IMG/VR virus record: IMGVR_UViG_3300032047_002907
Location: 1 to 26,304 of that record
Length of the DNA stretch: 26,304 nt
Origin: a virus
Direction: 5' to 3' (one strand)
In this document: positions 1 to 6,895 of the stretch, one piece after another
Layout of the letters: the number at the start of each line of letters is the position of its first letter
Position numbering within the stretch: the first letter of the stretch is position 1
Notes under the pieces: model-generated
Told to the model about the DNA's origin: nothing
Databases searched by the model: none
What the model saw: only the letters and a program-made list of their open reading frames with translations
Position numbers and translations under genes: made by a program

Positions 1-62
1 TGAAATTCCTCTTCTAACTTCTTTTCTTTGGCTATTTCTTCTTTAGTTTTTTTCTTTTCCAT
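1..62 (-). CDS. Start of a charged, lysine/glutamate-rich protein (partial)
   Basis: Only the first 20 codons lie in the window and the gene runs off the left edge. The ATG at 62-60 overlaps the stop of the preceding sulfotransferase-like gene by one base (TAATG), the junction type used through this operon, which supports a real start. The visible N-terminus begins MEKKKTKEEIAKEKK and is almost entirely Lys and Glu, so it is probably helical or coiled coil. No family can be named from so short a piece. Confidence 0.6.
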   Translation of the reverse strand, partial: MEKKKTKEEIAKEKKLEEEF

Positions 63-817
63 TATATCTTTTTATAGTATTTACTTTTTTTAATCATGTT
101 CCAAAGGTAATACCAACTGTCTATCTTCGTTCTAACATTAAAGTCATAGTTATCTTTTACTTTATAATCTATATACTTATTATCTTTTCTTAAGTTGTCA
201 AAAGCTTGTATAACAACTTGTTTCTGAGAATGTGTATTGGTAACATTTACATTTGGTATGGTACATCCTTGGAATCTCTTATCTAATGTAACTAACCAAG
301 GTATGAAGCTTTCTTTTCTTAATGAAGCTAAGTCTATAAAAATTAATTTCATACCCTTCCACTTAGGGTTATTATAAATATTATCCACCCAAAATTTAAA
401 TGCCGGTTCATTAGTATAATGTAGTCTACTATTAATTTTAGTTTGAAAATGAAAACTAGTAGGATCCTTATCTACATTATATTCAGGTTTTTTAAATTCT
501 TTTTTTAGGTAGTATTGAACTCTTTTTAACGAATTGTCTAAATTATCTCCTGAAAAGGCTCCGATCAATTCTAAATGATCTCTAAAAGATTGTATAAATT
601 CACTTTTAATCCTACTCCATTCATCTCTTATAGGAAAAATCAAAGTAAGATCTTTATTATTAAATTCTTTTTGATCAAAGTGGAGATGTCCTTCTACATC
701 ATCATCTACTTCCCAATTATTTATATCAGGATTATCTCTACCTATTCTTTTTATAGATTGGCTACCATTTTTTGGTATACCTATTATTCTTACGTTTTCA
801 GTTCCTGTTAATCTCAT
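62..817 (-). CDS. Sulfotransferase-like protein (second of two)
   Basis: A 251-residue protein with the layout of a PAPS-dependent sulfotransferase. After a short beta strand comes IPKNGSQS at residues 14-21, matching the 5'-phosphosulfate loop (PKxGT/S type). A second strand is followed by IRDEWSRIKSEF, which matches the 3'-phosphate-binding element (Arg, then Arg and Ser one helical turn on). Such enzymes move sulfate from PAPS to a hydroxyl, often on a carbohydrate. The ATG start lies inside the last 20 bases of the upstream putative glycosyltransferase gene, so the two are tightly coupled and may act on the same product. The CysC-like kinase at 5715-6179 could supply PAPS. The family is divergent and the acceptor unknown; the call rests on two motifs. 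Confidence 0.6.
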   Translation of the reverse strand: MRLTGTENVRIIGIPKNGSQSIKRIGRDNPDINNWEVDDDVEGHLHFDQKEFNNKDLTLIFPIRDEWSRIKSEFIQSFRDHLELIGAFSGDNLDNSLKRVQYYLKKEFKKPEYNVDKDPTSFHFQTKINSRLHYTNEPAFKFWVDNIYNNPKWKGMKLIFIDLASLRKESFIPWLVTLDKRFQGCTIPNVNVTNTHSQKQVVIQAFDNLRKDNKYIDYKVKDNYDFNVRTKIDSWYYLWNMIKKSKYYKKI

Positions 818-1652
818 TTGTATAAGGGTTAATTTTTTTTATCAAACTTTTATCAAAAGTTACTTTAAGTTTTTGAAATTTTTCGTGAAATTCATACTGG
901 AAGTCCGATGAATTATCGTATATATTTTGTAATTTATTATGTTTATATAAATCAAGTATATAATCAACGTGTACACTCCTGATTATTTGTGAGTATCCTT
1001 CGATAGGGCAATTAGCTAATTTTTGATCTACAATATATGTGGCACTAGTTGCATGTCCTATAACTCTATCATTAATTTTATATTCAGAAATATTATCATA
1101 CAAGCTAGAAAATTTATCTATAGAAAAATTGCCACCAACTACAAATAAATCATCCATATAAAAACATTCTACTTCTTTACCATTTATATCTAACTTTCTA
1201 TACGGTAATGTACCTGTACCGGTATAAACCATGTTTTTATTAAGAATAAATTTATCACCGTTTTTATAATTGTTGGACCTTAATAAAAGATCTCTAATAT
1301 TATTTAGTAAATCTAAACCTAGATAAATATCAGGACGTGTAGCTATTACACAATCATACTTTATGTTATGTTTTTTAGCATATTCATTTTTAAGAATATT
1401 TGCAGATTTACATAAATAAGCATGACATAATAGTTGTTCGGTATATAGAGATTCTTTTTGATCATGTAACTTATATTTTGTTATAAATGAATAAGAATTC
1501 ATATCATATTCAACATTATCGTATTTATCATCCCAAGTAGCTAAGAAAAAATCAAATTCTACATCTGAGTATATACTGTTATAGAGTTCGAATACTTTAG
1601 AACATACATTCCAATCTCTTACTTGTCCTGCTAGTAATATCGCTATTCTCAT
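798..1652 (-). CDS. Putative glycosyltransferase of the GQ-R-W / RPD family (copy 1)
   Basis: A 284-residue protein clearly related to the product of 6176-6895. Shared landmarks in order: an N-terminal strand ending in GQVRDWN, DFFLATWDD, YDCVIATRPDIYLG near the middle, and a later DDLFVVGG. This layout (nucleotide-binding N-terminal strand, Asp-containing central motif, acidic motif further on) suggests a GT-A type glycosyltransferase, but the family name is uncertain. I recognise similar proteins only as putative glycosyltransferases of phages and large viruses. Its ATG overlaps the stop of the carbamoyltransferase by four bases (ATGA), and its 3' end overlaps the sulfotransferase-like gene, so the three probably work on one molecule. 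Confidence 0.5.
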   Translation of the reverse strand: MRIAILLAGQVRDWNVCSKVFELYNSIYSDVEFDFFLATWDDKYDNVEYDMNSYSFITKYKLHDQKESLYTEQLLCHAYLCKSANILKNEYAKKHNIKYDCVIATRPDIYLGLDLLNNIRDLLLRSNNYKNGDKFILNKNMVYTGTGTLPYRKLDINGKEVECFYMDDLFVVGGNFSIDKFSSLYDNISEYKINDRVIGHATSATYIVDQKLANCPIEGYSQIIRSVHVDYILDLYKHNKLQNIYDNSSDFQYEFHEKFQKLKVTFDKSLIKKINPYTNEINRN

Positions 1653-3313
1653 TTTTTAGTTACTATAAGTTTATCTATTACTAAGTGATCTATATCAGAA
1701 TCTAAAAATCTTTCTATAGCCTGCTCTGGTGTTCTAGTTATTGTTTGATCTTTTAAATTATAAGAAGTATTTAATACTACTTCTGCACCGGATATTTTAC
1801 CTAACTCTTTTAATAAATTGTAGTAAAGTTTATTTTGGTATTTATCGACTGTCTGAACTCTACATGAACCGTCAATATGTGTTGCTGCTTGGAATTTATT
1901 AGTTTTAGCCTGTAGTACCATATTCATATACGGTACACTTTGTTGTAAATCAAACCAAGTAGATGCTTGATTAACTGTTACTGAAGGAGCAAAAGGTCTA
2001 AATCCTTCTCTCTTTTTAATTACCCTATTTAATTTATCTCTCATACTTGCGTCTCTAGGAGAAGCTAATATAGAACGATTACCTAAAGCTCTTGCTCCAA
2101 ATTCCATTCTACCTTGAAACCAAGCTACAATCTTTTGATTATTAATTATTTCTGCTGTTCTTACTACAAGTTTATCGTAATCAAAATATTCAGCAGTAAC
2201 TTTATCTTTATAGTTAATTAAAATCTTTTTTATTTCATTGTACGTATATCCATTTCCTAAATAAGGAGTGCTATTATCTACAGCATAACCTGAGTATGGA
2301 TTATTTATTAAGCAAGCTCCGATTGCAGATCCAGCATCAGAAGGAGCAAAAGGTATAAATACAGATTTAAAGTGTTTGTACGCTAATACATTTGCAACTC
2401 CATTATAAGCACATCCTCCACCTAAACATATATTAGGACTATCAGTAAGTTCTTTTGCTTTATAAACTAACTTTTCAAACTCTCTTTCGTAAATTTTTTG
2501 TAGTGCTGCTGCTAAATCTTTATGATCTTGAGTTATAGGTTCTTCTTTTAATCTAGGAGGAATTCCTAAAAGCATACAAAATTCTAAGTCAAACATTACT
2601 TCTTTAGAATACTCCCAAGTAAAGTATTTTTGATCTATTTTTAAATACTGTTTCTTATCGAATATCTTTGATAATTTATTAAAGTATTTAGTCGGATTTC
2701 CAAAAGGTGCTAACCCCATTACTTTATATTCTCCTTCATTAGGTTTAAATCCTAAATATGCAGTAATAGTAGAGTATAACATTCCTAAAGAGTTAGGAAA
2801 ATCTATACTATACATTTTAGTAACATCAGGACCTACACCTTTAGATATAGTAATTGTTTCCCATTCACCAACTCCGTCAACTGTGAGTATTGCAGCTTTT
2901 TTATATGGACTTATAAAGTAGCTAAAAGCAGCATGCGATAAATGATGATCTGTGTATTTTATTAAACCTTTGTATTGGAAATGACGTTTAAGTAAATTTT
3001 TAGGAGAATTAAAATAATAGTTATAAAGAAAAATACATCTACTTCTAAAAGTTTTGAATATATGTTTATTAAACGTTTTGAGAACTCTGTTTTTCTTAAC
3101 CTTAGGTTTTTCATACCAACATACTTCATTAATATCATTTAAATTCTCTATTCCTGCTTCCGATAATACATAGGCTATAGCATTAACAGGAAAAGAAGAA
3201 TCATGTTTAATTTCTGTAAATCTTTCTTCTTCTGCTGCTGCTAAAACTTTACCATCCTGAACTATACAAGCTGCTGAATCATGGTAAAAAGCTGATATTC
3301 CTAATTGTATCAT
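1649..3313 (-). CDS. Carbamoyltransferase of the NodU/CmcH/TobZ family (copy 1)
   Basis: A 554-residue two-domain enzyme, near the usual family length. The N-terminal kinase-like domain opens with GISAFYHDSAACIV and carries the metal-binding DHHLSHAA (122-129), TVDGVG (144-149), GGGCAYNG near 298-305 and SDAGSAIG near 325-332. The C-terminal YrdC-like domain has GRMEFGARALGNRSIL at 401-416 and KREGFRPFAP, the carbamoyl-phosphate/adenylate site. The family makes carbamoyl-adenylate from carbamoyl phosphate and ATP and transfers the carbamoyl group to a hydroxyl on a sugar or antibiotic. All visible catalytic residues are intact. Its ATG overlaps the stop of the 52-residue gene before it by one base. 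The paralogue at 11550-13130 is quite divergent, so the two probably have different acceptors. Confidence 0.93.
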   Translation of the reverse strand: MIQLGISAFYHDSAACIVQDGKVLAAAEEERFTEIKHDSSFPVNAIAYVLSEAGIENLNDINEVCWYEKPKVKKNRVLKTFNKHIFKTFRSRCIFLYNYYFNSPKNLLKRHFQYKGLIKYTDHHLSHAAFSYFISPYKKAAILTVDGVGEWETITISKGVGPDVTKMYSIDFPNSLGMLYSTITAYLGFKPNEGEYKVMGLAPFGNPTKYFNKLSKIFDKKQYLKIDQKYFTWEYSKEVMFDLEFCMLLGIPPRLKEEPITQDHKDLAAALQKIYEREFEKLVYKAKELTDSPNICLGGGCAYNGVANVLAYKHFKSVFIPFAPSDAGSAIGACLINNPYSGYAVDNSTPYLGNGYTYNEIKKILINYKDKVTAEYFDYDKLVVRTAEIINNQKIVAWFQGRMEFGARALGNRSILASPRDASMRDKLNRVIKKREGFRPFAPSVTVNQASTWFDLQQSVPYMNMVLQAKTNKFQAATHIDGSCRVQTVDKYQNKLYYNLLKELGKISGAEVVLNTSYNLKDQTITRTPEQAIERFLDSDIDHLVIDKLIVTKK

Positions 3314-3471
3314 TATCTTGGGTTTTTAACTAATCTAAAAGTACAAGCCGGTCTACCATTTATTATAGGCATACCAAACTCATCATACTCTATAGTTTTT
3401 ACTTTACTTCTTTTATTTTTAAAACGACCTACTAATATAGTATCGCCTACTTTTACATCTAATTTTATCAT
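3313..3471 (-). CDS. Small 52-residue protein, translationally coupled
   Basis: A short gene with good junctions on both sides. Its ATG at 3471-3469 overlaps the stop of the upstream 278-residue gene as ATGA, and its TAA overlaps the ATG of the carbamoyltransferase as TAATG. The product begins MIKLDVKVGDTILVGRF and continues with a Lys/Arg-rich strand, then GMPIINGRPACTFRL. The pattern VGDTILVGRFKNK suggests a small beta-barrel of KOW or SH3 type, perhaps binding RNA or protein, but this is a resemblance only. Without it the 154-base stretch between its neighbours would be the longest gap in the window. Confidence 0.75.
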   Translation of the reverse strand: MIKLDVKVGDTILVGRFKNKRSKVKTIEYDEFGMPIINGRPACTFRLVKNPR

Positions 3472-4304
3472 AATAACTTAGTATAAGTATCTAAATCTTT
3501 TTCTTTTTCTTTAATTTCAATATCTACTGTAGATATATTAGTATGGTATGATTTCTTACCCCAAAGGCTTTTGTTTTCTAAATCAACATAAAATAAATAA
3601 GTAAATTTAGATTCCTCTTTAATAAAAGGTTTTTGTTTTTCTTGGAATAAAGCACTTGGCATTTTCATAAACCAACTTTTTTTATTTTCAGGTACTTGAA
3701 TATAAAGAGGTATTGATTTAAAGTTAGCAAGATGGGCTGAAAATAGAGTATGAGCTGAACCTATAAAGAACTTTTCTGGTCTATCTAATAAAGGTATTCC
3801 TAGTTGTCCATATTTCATAAAAGACCAATACTGTTCAGGTTTATATTGATCTCTCCACGCTATAGAGTTAAACATATCATCCATTCTCCATTCATAGTCT
3901 ATAGGGTATAAATCTCTTACTATAGTTGGGTATTTTTTGTCGACCTCTCTTATTTTATTAGTTAATTCCCCAGAACTAATATTATCAATATCTAATCCTT
4001 TACAGAAGTTTTTCATTATTTCATAATTAAAATGACCATAAGGGGTAGACCTTATATCATTTATAAAAAAACTAACAGGAAAATTAAAATACACTAAAAT
4101 TTCACCTAAACGAGTCCTTCTAACTTGTGACTGCATTTGGTATCTTATAACTGGTTCATTATCGTTACTAATAATATAGGTTTCTCTATAACTATCAGGG
4201 GAGACTTCTACTTTATAGTTATTAAATTTAGACTTAAAACTATCAACAAGTTTACTCTCAGCAACTACGTATTCTGATGTTCTTATTATATCGAAGTTTT
4301 TCAT
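3468..4304 (-). CDS. Unrecognised 278-residue protein
   Basis: I do not recognise a family. The protein is soluble-looking, with no signal peptide or membrane segment. It is rich in aromatic residues, with stretches such as PVSFFINDIRSTPYGHF, YEWRMDDMFNSIAWRDQY and FFIGSAHTLFSAHLANF, and ends in a charged tail. It is fully embedded in the operon: the upstream DUF2061 gene stops at 4305, directly before its ATG, and its TGA overlaps the start of the 52-residue gene. Its place between the sulfation-type genes and the first carbamoyltransferase suggests a part in the same surface or DNA modification pathway, but nothing in the sequence shows a catalytic motif I can name. Confidence 0.8.
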   Translation of the reverse strand: MKNFDIIRTSEYVVAESKLVDSFKSKFNNYKVEVSPDSYRETYIISNDNEPVIRYQMQSQVRRTRLGEILVYFNFPVSFFINDIRSTPYGHFNYEIMKNFCKGLDIDNISSGELTNKIREVDKKYPTIVRDLYPIDYEWRMDDMFNSIAWRDQYKPEQYWSFMKYGQLGIPLLDRPEKFFIGSAHTLFSAHLANFKSIPLYIQVPENKKSWFMKMPSALFQEKQKPFIKEESKFTYLFYVDLENKSLWGKKSYHTNISTVDIEIKEKEKDLDTYTKLL

Positions 4305-4514
4305 TTACTTTTTATCTATACCAAATTTACTCAGTTTGTACCAAGCTCTTTCATGCAAGTAGTATAGCACCATCTTTGTTATTACCTCTACTGCTCCAAT
4401 AGCTGCTCCTAACTTAATACTACCTGTTATTAACCAAGATAATAAAAAAGTATCTAAAGTGCCAACTATTCTCCAAGTAATTGTTTTTAATATGTGTCTT
4501 TTTTTACTTACCAT
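4305..4514 (-). CDS. DUF2061 small membrane protein
   Basis: A 69-residue inner membrane protein of the DUF2061 family. It has the typical opening (KRHILKTITWRIVGTLDTF), a hydrophobic segment LLSWLITGS, then GAAIGAVEVITKMVLYYLHERAW, giving two likely membrane helices with a charged loop and tail. The function is unknown. As I recall, in bacteria such genes often sit beside sulfate-activation (cysD/N/C) genes, which would fit the CysC-like kinase and sulfotransferases here; that association should be checked. The ATG overlaps the stop of the nucleotidyltransferase gene by one base. Confidence 0.85.
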   Translation of the reverse strand: MVSKKRHILKTITWRIVGTLDTFLLSWLITGSIKLGAAIGAVEVITKMVLYYLHERAWYKLSKFGIDKK

Positions 4515-4870
4515 TATAACTTACCTTCTTTTCTCATCTGTTCTCTTATCTTAGTAGCTGATATCTCTTCAATTTCTTTTGGTGGTATATGTTCGATAAC
4601 TTCATAACCAACACCTCTACCATAGTTAATTGATTCGATATCAGGTATTATTGTTGTAATAACCCTACCATCTTGTATCAATTCTTTTAGCTCACCTTCG
4701 TGAACCATCTTTTGTATTTCTTTAGCAGTCCAAGGTTGATTTTCATTTGGCTCAACATCTCTGATTGCTAAACATACATTCTTTCCTTCTTGTAATCTTT
4801 GATTGATTAACCAAAGATGGCCTTGATGTAGAGGTTGCCATCTACCTATAAACATTGAATATTGTTTCAT
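4514..4870 (-). CDS. HxGH-type nucleotidyltransferase (adenylyl/cytidylyltransferase fold)
   Basis: A compact 118-residue enzyme of the nucleotidylyltransferase superfamily. It has GRWQPLHQGH at 9-18, with the two histidines of the HxGH motif, and ISATKIR at 103-109, the second nucleotide-binding signature (usually ISxTxxR). The first motif most resembles archaeal-type NMN adenylyltransferases (GRFQPxHxGH), but the protein is shorter than those. It lacks the QxRNP signature of ATP sulfurylase. It may make NAD, activate a sugar or alcohol phosphate, or conceivably form APS for the nearby CysC-like kinase; sequence does not decide. It is coupled to the oxygenase upstream (TAATG), with an initiation region nearly identical to that gene's own. 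Confidence 0.8.
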   Translation of the reverse strand: MKQYSMFIGRWQPLHQGHLWLINQRLQEGKNVCLAIRDVEPNENQPWTAKEIQKMVHEGELKELIQDGRVITTIIPDIESINYGRGVGYEVIEHIPPKEIEEISATKIREQMRKEGKL

Positions 4871-4892
4871 TATATTAAACTTTTTGTTTTTT
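4866..4892 (-). repeat. Translation-start repeat, copy B
   Basis: Twenty-seven bases ending at the nucleotidyltransferase start codon match 26 of 27 bases at 5351-5377, including AAGTTTAATATAATGAA. In this copy the repeat also encodes the last residues and stop of the oxygenase gene. Confidence 0.75.
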
Positions 4893-5355
4893 TATCTATA
4901 TTATTACTTGTTGCCCAAATTGCAATTGAGTATCTAATTCCTTCTGTTACTTTTTTTACTTCATGAATTGTTGATGCATCCATCACAAAAGCATCTCCTT
5001 GATTACCACTTACCCTCTTTCTACTAATATATAAATCACCACCTGAGAAAGTATTATTTTTTGATAAATTTATAATAACTGTTTTTAATCTCAATCTATC
5101 TGGGTCATTGATACCACCTCTATCAGCATGAGGTAAAAAATAAAAACCTTTTTGATATTTGTTAATGTTAAAAACAGGTTGATTAATAATATTAATAGTG
5201 TTTAATTTTTTTTCTAAAAATTTAAAATTACTATAATCTTTAATATGAAAAAATTCCAACTTTGAAGCGCCATATGATTTTATAGAATCATATTTTTTTG
5301 TAAAATCTATAATATATTCACACTCGGATTCTGTTAAGAAATTTTCTAATTTCAT
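4870..5355 (-). CDS. 2-oxoglutarate/Fe(II)-dependent oxygenase
   Basis: A 161-residue protein with the double-stranded beta-helix signature of prolyl-4-hydroxylase-like oxygenases. Iron ligands are HAD (H76, D78) and H131 in STIHEV, and R141 in GIRYSIAIWA is placed to bind the 2-oxoglutarate carboxylate. FSGGDLYI and GDAFVMDAS are typical strands between the ligands. Such phage enzymes hydroxylate proteins, nucleobases or small molecules; the substrate here is unknown. It sits between a HAD phosphatase and a nucleotidyltransferase in the modification block, so it may install the hydroxyl that a sulfo-, carbamoyl- or glycosyltransferase then uses. That role is inference. Confidence 0.85.
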   Translation of the reverse strand: MKLENFLTESECEYIIDFTKKYDSIKSYGASKLEFFHIKDYSNFKFLEKKLNTINIINQPVFNINKYQKGFYFLPHADRGGINDPDRLRLKTVIINLSKNNTFSGGDLYISRKRVSGNQGDAFVMDASTIHEVKKVTEGIRYSIAIWATSNNIDKKTKSLI

Positions 5356-5377
5356 TATATTAAACTTGTTGTTTTTT
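5351..5377 (-). repeat. Translation-start repeat, copy A
   Basis: The partner of 4866-4892, ending at the oxygenase start codon. Here the repeat lies almost wholly in the gap after the HAD phosphatase stop. The single mismatch is at 5368. The shared leader has no Shine-Dalgarno sequence. Confidence 0.75.
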
Positions 5378-5715
5378 CATATTCCTTTATCTCTTATTAA
5401 ATTTATTGCTGTTGCTCTATCTTCATTTACTTTTGGATCCTTATCATTAATTAAAAATCTAGGTCCTCTTTCTATACCCATTACTAATCTATCAAAAGGT
5501 ATATCGTTAATTTTTAACTCTTTAACTGTATGTTCATATAACCAATCTGGTCTAGCTGTAGTTAGAACTATCATATGACCATGTTCTTTTTTATTTCGTA
5601 AGTACTCTACTGTACTCGTTATTGGTTCAGCTTGAGAAGTTTCGTATGTCTCAAATTTTCTGTATTTAAATATAGTTCCGTCTATATCTACAAAGTATGT
5701 ATTTTTCTTTTCCAT
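5377..5715 (-). CDS. Small HAD-superfamily phosphatase
   Basis: A 112-residue capless HAD hydrolase. Motif I is DIDGT at residues 10-14 (nucleophile D10, acid/base D12), motif II is in IVLTTAR, and the acidic metal-binding end is FLINDKDP, with Asp residues in the expected place. AEPITSTVEYLRNKKEHGHMIV resembles small HAD phosphatases found in sugar-nucleotide and capsule clusters, so a sugar phosphate is a plausible substrate; a nucleotide or polynucleotide 3'-phosphate is an alternative. It is coupled to the APS kinase by TAATG. Confidence 0.85.
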   Translation of the reverse strand: MEKKNTYFVDIDGTIFKYRKFETYETSQAEPITSTVEYLRNKKEHGHMIVLTTARPDWLYEHTVKELKINDIPFDRLVMGIERGPRFLINDKDPKVNEDRATAINLIRDKGI

Positions 5716-6179
5716 TAAATTTTATTTATAATTTTTAGCAATGATTCTTCTGGTGTATCTTTAGTAGTATCTATATCTATAAAGTTTTCAGTTGGAGGCA
5801 TGTATGCTATTGCTTTGAAATGATCTCTTTCTCTAGGTTCTGAGGTATGGACATATATTTCAGTTATATTATCTTCTAATAATTTTTTAAAATCTTCTCT
5901 TTGATCTATATAAGGAGCTACTAAGGATACTATTATATCATTACCTTGATTATGTAAATAATGAGCTATTCTTTGAGCTGTTCCTACATTTTCTACTCTA
6001 CCTTTAATAGAATAGTCTTTATTAGAGAACAGTTCCCTCATATCATCTCCGTCTATCCTATAAACTTTATACCTTTTATTAGGATCTTTACCGTTTTTTA
6101 AATTTTCTAAATAAGTTTTAAGTAGGTTACCTAAAACTGTTTTTCCATGAGCAGGTTGCCCTGTGAGCCAATATATCAT
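5715..6179 (-). CDS. cysC: Adenylylsulfate (APS) kinase, CysC-like
   Basis: A 154-residue P-loop kinase matching CysC in order: Walker A GQPAHGKT (7-14), DGDDMREL (43-50) where CysC has DGDxxR, SIKGRVENVGTAQRIA as the FSxxxRxEN..RR element, and SLVAPYIDQRED for the SxxSPYxxxRD APS-binding stretch. It is somewhat shorter than bacterial CysC (about 200 residues) and has a variant P-loop. The family phosphorylates APS at the 3' position to give PAPS, the sulfate donor for sulfotransferases. Two sulfotransferase-like proteins in the same operon support that role. No recognisable ATP sulfurylase is in the window, so APS would come from the host or from another enzyme. Confidence 0.82.
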   Translation of the reverse strand: MIYWLTGQPAHGKTVLGNLLKTYLENLKNGKDPNKRYKVYRIDGDDMRELFSNKDYSIKGRVENVGTAQRIAHYLHNQGNDIIVSLVAPYIDQREDFKKLLEDNITEIYVHTSEPRERDHFKAIAYMPPTENFIDIDTTKDTPEESLLKIINKI

Positions 6180-6895
6180 ATTAAATCTCTTTGTAACTTA
6201 AGTTGTTGGTTGTCTATACTTATAGGCCAATTATAAATATTCATTTTTTCTAAAAATGTACTGAGAAAAGCATGAGCTCCTCTCTGTATTAAATTAACAT
6301 TATAATAATCTTCTATCATTAAAAATAAATTCATAGGTATTCTATTACCTAAAATAAATTTATCCTCAACATATAATGGTACTGTATTTTTTTTATTTGA
6401 AGGTCTAGCTACTGCACCTATACTAGTGAATACTCCTCTGTTATCTAAGTAAACTTCAGTATTTTCCCCTTTTAAAATATTTAAAAATGTTTTTAAGGTA
6501 CCATTACTGAAAATTAAATCTGGTCTGGATATCAAAACACAATCGTAATTTTTATTAAATTTTTTTTCATATTTAAGCCTTATAAAGGTGCTTTCAGTAA
6601 AATGATGACACATGCACCAAAAAGAAGGCTCTAATGGTGATCCATCAAAAGAAACCTTTTTATCAAATTCTATATTTTGAGTTTCAATATTTGTATCTTT
6701 AAAAAAAGATTTATCTATTTTTACTAAGTTACCTGTAGAATTATAGTCATATTGTTTTCCTTCTTTATCCCAGCAACTCAGAAAAAAATCTACTTCGATA
6801 TCATTATCGTTAAAATACTTTTTAAATTTTTTCCAATACCTATACGACTGGTTCCAATATCTTATTTGCCCTGATAGTTGTACTGCTAAGGTCAT
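6176..6895 (-). CDS. Putative glycosyltransferase of the GQ-R-W / RPD family (copy 2)
   Basis: A 239-residue paralogue of the protein at 798-1652. Matching landmarks are SGQIRYWN at the N-terminus, DFFLSCWDKE, YDCVLISRPDLIFS and EDKFILGN. It is about 45 residues shorter than copy 1, mostly at the C-terminus. A nucleotide-sugar-using transferase is the best guess from fold layout, but no biochemically defined family was recognised. It is overlapped by four bases on both sides (ATGA), downstream of a sulfotransferase and upstream of the APS kinase, so it belongs to the sulfation part of the operon. Confidence 0.5.
   Translation of the reverse strand: MTLAVQLSGQIRYWNQSYRYWKKFKKYFNDNDIEVDFFLSCWDKEGKQYDYNSTGNLVKIDKSFFKDTNIETQNIEFDKKVSFDGSPLEPSFWCMCHHFTESTFIRLKYEKKFNKNYDCVLISRPDLIFSNGTLKTFLNILKGENTEVYLDNRGVFTSIGAVARPSNKKNTVPLYVEDKFILGNRIPMNLFLMIEDYYNVNLIQRGAHAFLSTFLEKMNIYNWPISIDNQQLKLQRDLI

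Noticed and set aside
4514-4870. ATP sulfurylase
   Set aside because: Only the general HxGH and ISxTxxR motifs are present; the QxRNP motif and the size of ATP sulfurylase are missing, so only a nucleotidyltransferase call is justified.
5377-6179. Polynucleotide kinase-phosphatase made of the adjacent kinase and HAD genes
   Set aside because: The kinase shows APS-kinase-specific motifs (DGDDMR, SLVAPYIDQRE) rather than those of T4 Pnk, though the HAD substrate remains open.
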